From: Daldinia sp. FL1419
Lineage: Eukaryota > Ascomycota > Sordariomycetes > Xylariales > Hypoxylaceae
Assembly: GCA_025201765.1 (NCBI GenBank)
Contig: MU623456.1
Span: forward strand, 57,006-121,005
Length of the DNA stretch: 64,000 bases
Reading direction: 5' to 3'
The translations under genes and the position numbers were made by a program. The notes beneath the pieces were generated by a model. It ran no database searches and had not been told where the DNA came from. It was given only the letters and a program-made list of their open reading frames with translations. Each line of letters opens with the position of its first letter. Positions within the stretch are counted from its first letter, which is position 1. This document shows, piece by piece, positions 22,964-35,500 of this stretch.

Positions 22964-25286
22964 GATTAACGAATATGTAAATAGATATTCAGATATATTG
23001 GAACTTGTCGTTATATGTCATTAGTCAGGTGGTGGATAGTGATCTGAGACATTCAAGCAGCCATGCGTGTATGCATCTGGTCCTGAAGTTATCAGACTGG
23101 ATCGACCAGCATTATTGAAGGAAAATGGGGGAGCACCCTCGGTTTTCCATTGGCGCCGACAGGGTTCGTTCTTCTCTACGTAGCCACGGCAGCCGTATGA
23201 CAAGGTGAATAGTACCTAGATGGAATACAATTATTCTAATGTGACTACCAAAGAGATTGGTAGTATTAAACTCGGTTGCCCGCATGAGCACCAGAAATGG
23301 TGAATAGGTAGTCTGGATAACAAAGGTACCCGCGTAATGAGCATTGCGATACCGATACACGGCAGCTGGCCTAGAAAGCTAATTCCTAACCTAGGTAACT
23401 ACGCGAAGTGATAAATAAATAAAATATCTTATGTGGTGATATTTAACGAGAGCTTTTGTTGGTGTTTACCACCGACCTGAGTATCTGCCCCAAACAGCTA
23501 CAGGATAAAGTAATGATTGGAGATATAATCAACTGGAACGGTATTATAGTATCAATCATCTTCCTTTATGAAAATTTGCGTGTTTGTAATTCTATGACCC
23601 CCTAGTTAGATACATAGGGTCTTCCTTAGTTTGTCCTCATCGGTCAGGGGTCAGGGGTTCGGATAGACAACTTAGTTACCCCCACTCACTCCTAAAACAG
23701 CGCTGGTGGTCTTCTAACCGGATTCTTTTTTACGCTTTGCCTCTAGGACCGTCATACTAATTTAAAGCATGTGTATGATGAACCTGTAACAAGAGGTTGC
23801 TTACGAGAGGATGCCAATACCATTTTCGGACGACCATGTTCGGTTCTAATCGTAGTTGTCCATTGTGATTCCTGATTCGTGCTTCGTGGTCTTGTTCCGT
23901 CCGTAAGAAGACGACAATTAGGCGACCAACGAAGTGACATCACGGACCTCGGCTGATAGTTTGCTACACGCTGAAACAAACCGTAGACGGAACAGGTAAA
24001 TACAGGAACATAAAGTAAGTAATTGGTCATGATGGACAGCTGCATATATTTCTCCGAGATGACAACATCCTAAACAGCTTCCACTTCAGGAACACGGCAA
24101 TTATCGAATAAGTACGTAGTTAGATATAGTCATGCCCCGGTATCTTACTAACAGCCGTAGTCTACAAAGCTCTGTACTATGTCATCATGATTGATTACAG
24201 AATCACAGATTACACCGAACGTAGCGGATGTTAAGATGTAAACATTTCCTTAACCCATCATAAATCTCGACAAACTAGGGAGATCAGGGAGATCAGGGAG
24301 ATCTGTACTACTAGACTAGGTGTCGTGAAGCTATTGGGTCTACCCATCGGTGGTACCTTATTATTAGAATACCCTCAAGTTTTCTCTTGCTGGAACTTAT
24401 GAGGGAAAGCCTATGGTAAAAAAAAATAAAAAATAAAACAAGGGCAAAGTGGACTAAAATAACGCAAAGAACCGTAGTATCGATTTATTTCGAAGGATAC
24501 AAGAACTGGGTCTGGAAATATTCCCTACATGCTGTCCCATTTCTCCGTTGCGTTACCTTCCTAACACGAGTACCCAAGGCCAAGGGACTGGCCCATTATG
24601 AAACAGGATCTAACGGCCAAACCAAAGCGTTAGAAAAGAAACGCGCCTCTACGTTAAAACAAATATCTAGGTAGGTAATATATAGGTAGGTAGGCATATT
24701 TTATAATTTCGCATTTTAAATTCTATTAACTTTACACACTTGCTTAACTATATTAACTATAAAACATTGGGCCTGCAACTAGGTATTCTATGTTCCCGGA
24801 AAGGGACGCGCACTCAGCTTAGTATTGCCACAAGTGTTACCTATCATTTGTACCCAACGAAGCTTGGTTTGGTAACACGACTCTCTCCGCCTCCTCGATA
24901 TCGCTTTCCATGCATGGCCTTCACCATCGCTGCCACATGCCGAGCTTGCCGTCCCGTGTAGATACGACACAAAGAAGAACAAAAGGGGGAGGAAGAGGGG
25001 GAGGGGAGGTAAGAAGGCTTACAGCCCGGGCTTCACGGGCCGTTCTCTAGAATAGGAGAAGAGCTACCCTGCAAAAGCCCCTGAGAGTGCGGGGAATCCC
25101 TGATTCTTCCCAACGCCATTTCTTTAAGGATCCCCGCTCCGATGGGCTCTCTTAATTATCATATCATTTTAATCATTGTCGGTTCTCGCTCGGCGTAAAA
25201 CGCTAGGCACGTGTTTACCTAGATATCTCCAAGGACCAATATATCTTAATCCCAAACCCGAGTCGTGTAACCTCCAACGCAAACAA
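22964..25286. other. Intergenic gap between divergent genes
   Basis: No gene seen in about 2.3 kb. It holds three near-perfect tandem copies of GGGAGATCA at about 24279-24302, an A-rich tract at 24418-24440 and TAGGTAGG repeats at 24667-24697. It should contain the promoters of the LaeA-like gene (minus) and of the methyltransferase-like gene (plus). Confidence 0.5.
24279..24302. repeat. Triple tandem GGGAGATCA
   Basis: Three consecutive nine-base units, the last slightly altered. Short tandem repeat in non-coding DNA, possibly slippage. Confidence 0.65.
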
Positions 25287-26675
25287 ATGGCGCCAAGTAG
25301 GCCTTTCAAGTATTGCGAAGGCGCTCCGTCTTGGAACCCGACGACATACGTGGCTGACGCGGAGCTACACGAGCGCGCCGAGGCACTCCTAGCCAGCGAC
25401 GATTTCCAGTCCGCTGTCGTCGCCTCCTTCGCGCTACCACATCCGCGCCGCGACCCCTACGTCTACCACGCCATCGTTAGCGTTACCCTGGCCGAAGTCC
25501 AACATATCGTTTCACTCGGACGTCAGAACGCCTTTCACGCCTGGTACTTTGAGCCCTCGCCCTCGCTCTCGCCCTCGCCCGCATCCGCGTCTGCATCCTC
25601 ATCCGCACCCTCCAACGAAGAAAATAACGAGAAATCCGAACAACCCCCACCCTCGACAAAATTAAGAGCTCTTCCACCCCCTCCCCGCCCCGACATCGAC
25701 GCCTACCTCTCCATCTTCGACCCTGGTACCTCGACCCCCGCCGCCCTCAAGACCTTCCTCTCCAACGCCAAGAAGGGCAGCCTACGCGCCGAGATTGCCG
25801 GATACCTGCAGTCGAAGCGGTACCTGCACCCGGCGCTCGCGTCGCAGCTCACCATCCCCAAGCAAAACAAGAGCAAGAACAAGAACACCACCAACAGCAA
25901 TGCCGTCCCGCCGAACCCCTACCTGACGTTCCTATACTGGAGCTGCCGCAACCTCGAATGGGCCGGCCCCAGCATCTCCTCGACCCTCGCGGGCAACCGC
26001 TCGCACCACGTCTTACCCGTATTAATGCACCACTTCGGCTGTGCCTGTCCCAGCCACGAAGCGCTCTCCATCCTGCGCACTCTCGCCGCCGGGCGCGAGG
26101 TCCTCGATCTAGGGTCCGGCGGGGGATACTGGAGCTTCATGCTGCGCCAATACGGGGTCCGCGCCGTGCCCGTGGACAGCGCCCAGAGCGAATGGCGCGT
26201 AAACTGGGTTTCCGACACCGTGATTGCCGACGGCGCCGAATGGCTGCGCAAGCGGCGACGTAACAAATCGCAGACCGGAGACGGCAAAAACGCCGCAGAC
26301 CCTGACGAGGGGGTCTTGCTCCTCGTATACCCCATCGTCGGGGGCACCGTTGCCGGCGGCGAAGAAGGTGGTTTCACGCGACGCATGATGGACGCGTATT
26401 CCGGGGACACGCTAGCCGTAGTCGGAACACAGAACCACAACGGGTACACGGGGTTCCGGGACATGAGCATGGACGAGTATATGGAGCGCGAGCGTGCGGG
26501 CGAGGGTTGGGTCAAGGTTGTGCAAATCGCGCTGCCGAGTTTCCCAGGCAAGGACGAGGCGTTATTCGTCTTCCAGCGTGGCACCAGGGCCCCGACTGGC
26601 CCCAGCAACGCCGACGTAGCTAGTAGTCAGGTAGATAATAGCAGTGGTAGTAATCTCAATAAAGACGGTACGTGA
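25287..26675 (+). CDS. Conserved-type protein with methyltransferase-like motif
   Basis: The frame is open from 25176; the start at 25287 (MAPSRPFKYCEGAPSW) is preferred because it has a good Kozak context (ACAAATGG) and the upstream 37 codons look non-coding. That gives 462 residues. A glycine-rich loop VLDLGSGGGYWSFML (about 273-287) resembles SAM motif I, and VRAVPVDSAQSEWRVNWVSDTVIADG fits motifs II-III. The C-terminal half (LLLVYPIVGG; DTLAVVGTQNHNGYTG; LPSFPGKDEALFVF) is compact and looks like the remaining methyltransferase strands. A Ser/Pro/Glu-rich insertion lies near residues 90-130. The gene is distinctly GC-rich compared with its surroundings. A donor-like GTACGT overlaps the stop, and a splice to about 26745 would add only some ten residues. 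Function is unknown. Confidence 0.7.
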   Translation: MAPSRPFKYCEGAPSWNPTTYVADAELHERAEALLASDDFQSAVVASFALPHPRRDPYVYHAIVSVTLAEVQHIVSLGRQNAFHAWYFEPSPSLSPSPASASASSSAPSNEENNEKSEQPPPSTKLRALPPPPRPDIDAYLSIFDPGTSTPAALKTFLSNAKKGSLRAEIAGYLQSKRYLHPALASQLTIPKQNKSKNKNTTNSNAVPPNPYLTFLYWSCRNLEWAGPSISSTLAGNRSHHVLPVLMHHFGCACPSHEALSILRTLAAGREVLDLGSGGGYWSFMLRQYGVRAVPVDSAQSEWRVNWVSDTVIADGAEWLRKRRRNKSQTGDGKNAADPDEGVLLLVYPIVGGTVAGGEEGGFTRRMMDAYSGDTLAVVGTQNHNGYTGFRDMSMDEYMERERAGEGWVKVVQIALPSFPGKDEALFVFQRGTRAPTGPSNADVASSQVDNSSGSNLNKDGT

Positions 26676-27371
26676 TTACAAAATGGCCCTCTTCGAATTT
26701 TACGTTACTTCATTAGTGTTGTAACACTTTACTTCCTACTGCAGAATCTAGGATGACTTATTCGAAGCGCAACGTGGGTTAGGAAATAGAATAGTAGCTT
26801 TGTGACCAGTATTAGACAAATAACCTCTCGATTGTTACAGGCAATAATCTCAAGCCTACACAGAAAATGAACCATATTAAAGCCACGGAATAGACACCGA
26901 GGGCTGGGAAGACAACTCTCACCCGAACGTTTATTCTGACATTATCCCTCATTAATATCGGTGCTATTCTGGTAACGGTTTTCCTCCTAGCTCAGACAAC
27001 GAAACAGTAGCAAATTATCGCCTGCTAGCGAAATCCATCAACTATAACGAGTAGTAGTAATGCAATGCCTTGGGTACTTTCGGTAGGTACCTGAAAAACA
27101 AATCGTCCTCTCTCTTCACTTCACAGAGATGATATAGCAACACAATGCTATGCTATTGCAAACCGTCAACACCAAATACTAGACATATCCTAACACTAGA
27201 GATTGGAGTGTTAGCGCATAGCTATAGTGGCACTCCAACCTCCCAAAGTCGTCGTTCTTCCTCCTGGAGTTGTGATTCCGGAGATGACGTAGGATTCTAC
27301 AATTTCTTTTCTGCTGCTATCAACCGTGCTCCGTCGTCTTACATCGCGTTTTGGTTTGTGCCGTCCAAAAT
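26676..27371. other. Intergenic gap between convergent genes
   Basis: Nothing recognised. It separates the 3' ends of two convergent genes and should contain both polyadenylation regions. Confidence 0.5.
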
Positions 27372-29942
27372 TTAATCTGTGTGTCGTAAACCACGGAGGT
27401 GGGGTGGGATCCATATGTCGAATTGCTCGGGGGCTTTGGTCTCTTGCTGTGCGGTGCGTGAAACGACGGGAGACGCTCTCGTTTCATTTGGGGGGCCAGA
27501 GGTGTCTCTCCACGAGCTGAGCTGTAGCACGTCCCTGGCCTTCGTTTTGGTTGGCTCCTCAAGGTGACGTCGGGTATGTGGCTTCGTATCAGACTGTTCA
27601 ATAAGCTTCTCCAAAGAACGTCGAAGATGAGGAGGCAATTGCTTGCTAGGGCTCTGATGGCTCTGATGGCCATGCATGTTGGATGCATCCTGGCTCACGG
27701 AAGACGATATAGCACCAATGCACTTCTCAGATCCATGGCTGCTGCTTTTAGATTTTTCCTCCCTTTGACGAGCTAATTCTTCCATCATAGTCAACACATT
27801 CTCGTTCTCTCTTATCTTCTTTTGGAGCTCGACGAGTTCTTCCTGGGGGGCGCTCATAAGCTGTACAATTAAATCAGCCTTCTCTTTCTTAAGAATCTCA
27901 ATTCCCTCTTCGAAGTTAACATGGGGAAGTAGTTCCTTCATTTTGGCAATGATAATCTCGTTGCAATTGTTCGACTTTGCACCCGCTTTGGGCTGAGCAG
28001 GCGGGACGGGCTCTGCGGCTCTTCTGGTCGGTATAATAGCGGTCGAATGCTTCATAGCTACTTCTTGGTTGACAAGACCTCGGCTAGTCTCGCTGGGGAC
28101 GTCTGGGCTTTGTTCGGATAACTCAGTAGACTTGACGGTAGGTATGGTGTGACATAGACGACGAATAGGTAGGTGAATCGAATTCAACCAAGCGCTACAT
28201 TTATCATACAGCTCGGGATTCTTAAGTAGTAACTCAATCTGGCGGTCTTTAATCTCATCCATGACTTGCTATATATTAGCAACGATCACCAGGGGAAGTT
28301 CCTTGGTATACTTACAGCCCACAATACTTTTTATCATCGTCTCGGCTAACCCAATATGAGCTAGGGAATGATCATATATGGCTACCGATAAATAAGAGGC
28401 AGGGACCTCTAGTCGCCTTTGGATGACGCTGAGGTGATTTGGATTAACACCAGGAGGAACATTTACTCCGGGAATATACTTGCTGATTTCTCCGAACAGT
28501 CGATTCACAATTAGATGTGTGATGTCGGCTGACTCTTTTGTCCACTTCAACTCATCCCAATCCCTGCATCGTTCTCCGTATGGTTTCGGGAGGCCAAAGT
28601 ACTTGAAAATCGTATCCGCAACTATGGCCGACGTCGAACGGTGTTCCATAATATTGAAAATTTCTTGACAGTCTCTATAATCGGGGTGATCATTTTTAAG
28701 AAACATCGTGAATGCAGCTCTGGCACTTCGACCAAAAGGAAGTGCCCAGTATCCAGGCCAAGCAGTGAACGAGTCGTATATGAGGTGCTTTATATGTTTT
28801 TCCTGCGATGCCCTATTCCCACCAAAAGCACCTCCCAGGAACTCAAGTCGTGTCTCGTCCACTGCCTTCGTAGAACTCAATCCTAGATTCTCCCACTTCT
28901 GTCTGAAGTAGCTCAATGGTTTGTACTGACGGGGACCAACCAGCTTCTGCCACTCATCATTCGCAGCGTCAAAGTTGAGCGAATGGTCCCCATGTACAGG
29001 GGAAAATCGGCCTGCGAGGATATTGTGAATTTTTACTTTAAAAGCCACAATAGCATCTTGCTGCTGCCGGGAAGGTCTCAAGGGGCCAGGAAACTTGCCA
29101 TCTTTCTCCACGTGAAGGTGGTCCCAGTCAATGAAAGGGCATGACCAACTCGAAAAGCTATCGACGAAGTCCTTTGAAAATATTGCACCAAATTGTCTCG
29201 CGAGGAATTCTGTGCGGTCAGCACGCACTTTTCCAGCCGGTGGTCGACAAAAGGATGGATTGACCATCCATCCCGCGGAAAACAGAGCCGGGGTAATGAC
29301 GACAGCATCAACATGGTTTCCAAGTACCTCACGGATTCTTTCACTCGTTACTCGACGTCTAGAATTATTCTCCTCGAAGAAAACATCTTGCTCTAGCGTA
29401 GTGAGACCACAGATGATAACGGTTAAAGGAAGATCCTTCTCCTTAGCAATCTGAGCCTTGTCCGAAAGGGCCGTAAGGAAATCCTCTATGAGCCTTTCAG
29501 TTGAAGTCTCAACCTTGATATGGTCGTCTCTTTCCTGGACTCTTCCGCGACCGTCAGTGTACGAGGAGGATACCGCGGCAACGTTGACCAGGCGACTTTC
29601 CTTGCCGTGGAGATAACGTTGGGGATTACTCTTCACGATACCGACAATATCGCACTGGGAGAACCACGTCTGTGATTTCGGAGGGGTTTCTCCGCAGAGG
29701 AGCGCCTTGAAGGCTAAGAAGTCAGCAATGTGCCAACCGAGGTCATCAATTCCTGCACGGTCGTGGGGTACAGCGCAAAGACCAACCACTCCAGAGTTGG
29801 GATTGATATCTGGAATGGTGTTTGAAACGAATGTGGCATCCAATACTTCCCGACTCGCATCGATATTGACGGGAATGTACGTAGCAGCAGATGGTGCCGG
29901 AGGCCTATGGGCAGACACAACTGACTGATCTGAAGCAGACAT
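27372..29942 (-). CDS. Large protein with possible caspase-like region and coiled coil
   Basis: Two exons (29942-28316 and 28264-27372) joined by a 51-nt intron give 839 residues in one frame; without the splice they would be two separate frames. I cannot assign a firm family. Residues about 40-230 run as alternating strands and helices: GVVGLCAVPHDRAG, then LPLTVIICGLTT, then VDAVVITPALFSAGWMVNP. This pattern recalls fungal caspase-like proteins with HG and TACxSGGW active-site words, but here the expected His and Cys positions read differently, so catalytic loss is an inference. The middle (about 290-540) is conserved-looking with many aromatics (AWPGYWALPFGRSARAAF). The second exon has a coiled coil (EEGIEILKKEKADLIVQ to REENENVL-like, about 650-700) and two LPPHLR/IPPHLR motifs in a disordered tail. 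Whether this is one gene should be checked with RNA. Confidence 0.65.
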
Positions 29943-31893
29943 CGTAATGGGAAACGTAGTTAGGTGATGTTAAATGTAGTGATGGGTCTAGATAAAAGTT
30001 CCAAGTTAGCACAAGTCACTAAAAACAGCGTAGAATGATACGGCAGCATGAAGTTGAGAAGTGAGAGTGTTAATTATGGAAGGGTATTTACCTACCCTAG
30101 CTTAACTTATGAGGTTATAGAAACAGTAGATGGAATAAGGGCGCAATAGTTATGTTTCTGTGTCGTATCTTTGGCATCAAATTAAAGCGTTGATCGAAAT
30201 GAAGGCCAACTTATGAATCAACTGCCGGGTTGCGAGGAGAACTTTGGAAGATGGGCCCAGCGTAGATGGAGATACTTTTGCTGACGAGGGATTTTATTGC
30301 AGAGAGGAGCTACTTGTATAAATTATTTTTTCTCCATATCTGGCAGACATGCGGAAAGTAGAAGTAAACCAAAGAAGTAGAAGACGTAGGTAGATGGGTC
30401 TCTTTGGAAGTTGGAGGAAAGGAAATGAGTCTTATGGTTTTTTCTTTAGAAACTCTCGGAACAATCCTTTAAGTGAAGGAAATATGTACACGGAGATAGG
30501 CTAGTGCTACTGCTCGTTTTTCATTTGTTATTTCTATGTTGCTAGGAAACTACCTACTACCCGGGATGCCTACAGGGGGAGAGCATAACCGTAAGGCAGG
30601 TACACTTCCATATATACAGGTATGTATGTCTGCAGATGCGATCAATATAGTACCTAGTATGTATGTACATACATGTAGGCACTGGTTGGTTAGGTACCTC
30701 ATTCAATCTGTGCTAATAACAATATCAAAGGGTCCGTATGTACCTACCTAGGGTCAACAACAGCAATAAGTATTCTGCGAACTAGAAACTGCAGAGGTAG
30801 GTACATATATGATTGCTTCATTGCTCCGTGTCAGTAACCATAGTTATGATTAACACATTATGTACCTACCTAGGTAGCTTCAGTGATTTTCGTATTGTTT
30901 AGGATGTGACTCTCTCCCCCTTCCTTTTCCATACGCAGATGCCTTGTGTCCCATTCGACTCTGAATCGATTCCTTCGTTGCCAATCGATCTGAATATGAA
31001 GATAACGTCTTTGTCTTCCATAAATAAGTTATCACTCGCCGCCTTACTCATTACCAAACCCCATTTTATAAAAACATGCTTTCTAACTCTACATTGTTTG
31101 GGTGTGAAGAGAAGTTCATGCTTCAAACCTGCCTGGGCTGCCGGATTTATATCAAAGCACAAAGAGAGTGCGTCTTGTGTGTTGTAGCGTGGGGGTAGCC
31201 TCAATGAGGGAGCACTATTCGTAGCTAAGCTGTGATAGCCATATAAGCCCAGTTACTCTGGTATGCTCGTAGAGTTGGCGTTTGTAAAAGTTATCTAGGT
31301 CGACTTCCCATATAGCGGGCTAGATATCGAATTCACCAGACGGCTTAAGTCCGCCTTCGAACACGCAGTTGGAAGGTGGTTGCCGTAGAGGGAAAATAAA
31401 TATATCCAGATCGAAATCGAAGCATGCCTTTGAAATTCCGCCGGTAAGGGCAAGGGTAACTGCAAAGAGTTCTAGCGCCACATAGCATGATTCTCGATCA
31501 ATCGGAAGGAGAGCAGGTGGACTCGTGAACAATCACCAAAGCGTCACGAAGTTATAGCTGGCATTGGGAGGACATGGATCAGCACCCCCAAATCATCAAG
31601 TGTGGTCAAGGTACTAGAAAAGTGAATAAAGAAGAACCTATGCCTAGGGTATGTCTATTTTGAGGTACGAGCTACAAAAGTTCAATGATGTGAAAGGGAT
31701 TCCTCTTGGACCAAATGCACTTGGCAAGATGCTTTCATAATGGTTTACGCCCATACAGTGATTTATAAATAAACGCCAAGTGACATCTGAACAGGCGGGG
31801 TCGAATTGTGGTATTAAACTTCATTGGAATGGGATTTGGAGGTGTCCAGGATAGTATATAAGGGGTAATTCAGGGAAAACTCTACTTAGGTAA

Positions 31894-31959
<66 letters not shown>

Positions 31960-32596
31960 ATCTATTCATCTGCTTATCAAGGAGCATAGAGGCATATTCT
32001 ATTAGGTGAAAATCGAAGAATATCTATACTACGATGTCTCGTGAGTACCTACACCAAGATAGTTTTATGGTAGGTACCTACCTAGGTATGTAAGACTGAG
32101 TGGCATTATATTCAGGGTTAATCACGAGTAATCTTAGATCATATCAGTGCTTCAGTTCAAAATAGACTGATAATTTCACTACACCGCCCCAATTTCCAGA
32201 GCGCGGATCCATCTTTACGATCGTAAAAGGGTTCTTGATTAGGACACGTGATTGTTGGAGGAATGTACATGCGTAAAAGGGGCTCACGCTTTGACGGTTC
32301 CTCGGATCATTAGCTACAGCGCGCCCGAATACGACGGGGCGGGGGTGATCCCCGCCTGATCCCTTGTATCGCACGTCTCGAGATATTTATCATCACTAAC
32401 CTAGGTACTTTAGGTAGATACCTGCTTGATATAGGTATCTTAATGGGTGCTATCTCCCGTAGGTATAAAGACGCGATTTTGAGATATCATCAACTGAGTA
32501 CCTAGGACATATATATACCGATATACCTAGGGCTAGGTAGCAAATCTCTCCCGGGCACTCACCACAAAACTTAAAGTTAAAACCAGGGCGCGCATC
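29943..32596. other. Intergenic gap upstream of GH35 and of the large protein
   Basis: No supported gene in about 2.6 kb. It has many TACCTACC/GGTAGGTA copies (about 30540-30880, 32070-32090 and 32400-32540) and a long TA/TG microsatellite at 31895-31958. A 101-codon minus frame at 30899-31204 has no recognisable motif. Confidence 0.5.
31895..31958. repeat. Compound microsatellite (TA)23(TG)9
   Basis: About 46 bases of alternating TA followed directly by nine TG units, roughly 640 bp upstream of the beta-galactosidase start. It is a likely hypervariable marker and can adopt cruciform or Z-DNA structures. Confidence 0.95.
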
Positions 32597-35500
32597 ATGA
32601 GGTTTCTCAGTGGCCTAGCCATAATATCTTGGGCTATACGAATCTATGCCGGGGATGCTGGAGGAACGCCTGACATAATCGCTGAACATAGCAAGAAATC
32701 CGTACAGAGCATCGTTACTTGGGATGAGCATTCATTATATGTGAGAGGGGAAAGGCTTATGGTTATGAGCGGTGAATTCCATCCATGGAGGTTACCAGTA
32801 CCGTCATTATGGCTTGACGTTTTTCAAAAGGTGAATTTTTCATTCTTTTCTCAAGTGAGCTGATACTTACATTAATAAAGATCAAGTCGTTAGGGTTCAA
32901 TTGCGTTTCCTTCTATAGTAACTGGGCCCTTCTAGAAGGCAAACCAGGTAATTTCTCGGCTGAAGGTGTATTCTCCTTTGAACAATTTTTCCAGGCTGCG
33001 ACTCAGGCTGGTATCTATCTTATAGCAGTAAGCACTCCCCTTTACATATAATAAATTAATAGCTAATCAGAGCCAGCGACCTGGGCCTTATATAAACGCC
33101 GAAGTAAGCTTTGGTGGATATCCCGGGTGGCTTCAACGTATCAAGGGGCGCTTAAGGACGCTGGATGAAGACTACTTAGCGGCTACAGAAAAGTCAGCCT
33201 GGATGCCGCCATAAAGCCTTTTTTTAGCTAACTTGGATAGTTACGCCGCTCAAATTGGTGCCATTATCGCGAAAGCCCAGGTCACGAACGGCGGTCCTGT
33301 GATATTATATCAGCCCGAGAATGAGTACACAGCTGGCATTTCTATCCCGCTCCCCAATGGGAAATACATGCAATACGTAGAGGACCAGGCACGAAACGCG
33401 GGGGTTATTATACCTTTCATTAGTAATGACGGACTGCCCCTGGGGAATTACGCCCCGGGGACAGGGACAGGTGCGGTAGACATCTACGTGAGTTACGCCG
33501 AACAAAATTATCGCCCTTGCATGTATCCTAACGAGCAATAGGGACATGACGCATATCCCGTTCTCTTCGACTGCGTTAGTAGCCGTATATCCATGATAAG
33601 ACCAATGCTGATAATGTAGCAAAACCCATCCATCTGGCCGCCATTAGCTCTATCGGGAATCTATCACCAGTTACACGAGTTGCAGAGTCCGTCCGCCCCT
33701 TTCTCGCTCCTAGAAGTTAGTATTTTGGCTTTCCTTACCATCTAAGCTATAATGGCTGAATCTTTTGTCAGTTCCAAGGCGGGTCCTATGACCCCTGGGG
33801 GGGTTCTGGATTGGAAAGTTGCGCGTCGTTTATCAATCATGAATTCGAACGAGTTTTCTACAAAAACAACCTTGCTGCAGGGGTAGCTATCCAGAACATA
33901 TATATGGTTAGTCATGATTGAGCCATTTTCGCGTCTTTGCTGATTTATGCTAGATTTTCGGCGGCACAAACTGGGGTAATATTGGATATCCAGGAGGATA
34001 TACATCTTATGACTATGGAGCGGTAGGAAGCCGTCCCTATCCGTGAAACTAACGCTAATTAGATATATTATAGGCTATAGCAGAAGACCGATCTATTAGG
34101 AGAGAGAAATACTCAGAATTGAAGCTTGAGGCCGAGTGGCTGAAAGTATCACCGGATTACTTGATTGCGGAGCCCGGGACTGCCCTAGCATTGACATATG
34201 CTGACAACGCTGCAATTACGGTAACTCGACTCGCCGGAAATATCTCAATTGGTAGCGGGTCGTTCTTCGTTGTTCGTCATAGCGACTATTCTAGGACGGC
34301 TTCTGACAACTACACGATGAAACTGCCGACACTAAAAGGGGATATATCGATCCCCACGTTGTTTGATAAACTCACTCTCCACGGCAGGGACTCGAAGATT
34401 ATAGTTACCGACTACGATGTCCGAGGAGTCAAGCTCCTATACTCAACTGCAGAAATCCTAACACACCAAAAGTTCGAAACCTCGACTGTCCTTATTGTGT
34501 ATAGTGGACCAAATGAAATGAATGAGCTCGCCTTACAGATTGACGATACTCCTCAAGTAAGAGCAAGCGATGCCGTTAAAGTAAACAGGACGGATAGCTT
34601 CGTAACTTTGGCTTGGTCTACACCCAAAGCAAGAAATATCGTCAAGATTGACGATTTTTACATCTATATTCTAGGTAAGTAGTCCCATTTCGCCCACGTG
34701 ATAAAAAGACTAATAGGGGCGTAGATCGGAACTCCGCTTACAATTATTGGGTGCCCAAGATCAACAAGTCGTCGTCTCTAATTGTCAATGGGCCGTATCT
34801 TGTCAGGTCGGCCTCTTTCGATGATGGCGAACTATCTCTTTCCGCGGATTTCAATAGGTCGACTGCTGTTGAAGTTATCGGGGCCGCACAGAGCACAGCC
34901 GTCCTTAAAATTAACGGCAAGGCAACCGAGTTTAAGATAGAAGAAGGAAGAATAATAGCTGAAGTTTCGTACGAGTTTCCATCGCTCAATATACCAGAAC
35001 TGTCTGGACTACCCTGGAAGTATATCAATTCGCTTCCCGAAATCCAAGAAGATTACGACGACTCTACGTGGTTGGCAGCAGACCACGAGTCAACAAACAA
35101 TTCCTACCAAGCCCTGCAGACGCCAACCTCCCTCTTCGCTAGCGACTATGGATTTCACGCCGGGGTCTTACTGTTTAGAGGCCATTTCACCTCCAAAGGC
35201 ACCGAGAAGTCTTTTAAACTCAAAACACAAGGCGGCAGAGCCTACGGTCATTCAGTCTGGTTAAACAGTACCTTTCTAGGATCGTGGATAGGCAGCGCCA
35301 ACGCAGCGAGCTATGAAGCAAGCTATAAGCTTCCAACTCTTTCAAAAGGGGCATTATATGTCTTTACTGTTGTAGTTGATAACATGGGATTGGATGAAGA
35401 TTTTATTATAGGCATCGATATGGGTAAGGCGCCCCGCGGAATCCTCAACTACCGCCTCTCTAGTTCGATATTTGATAGCACTCCTATATCCTGGAAAATT

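Noticed and set aside
21165..24302. Short tandem repeats (GGGTGACCAA, GGGAGATCA) as a CRISPR-like array
   Set aside because: Two or three directly adjacent units without spacers, in a eukaryote; slippage repeats.
25919..26608. 229-codon minus-strand frame within the methyltransferase-like gene
   Set aside because: Shadow of the GC-rich sense frame; composition is Ser/Arg/Pro-biased without motif.
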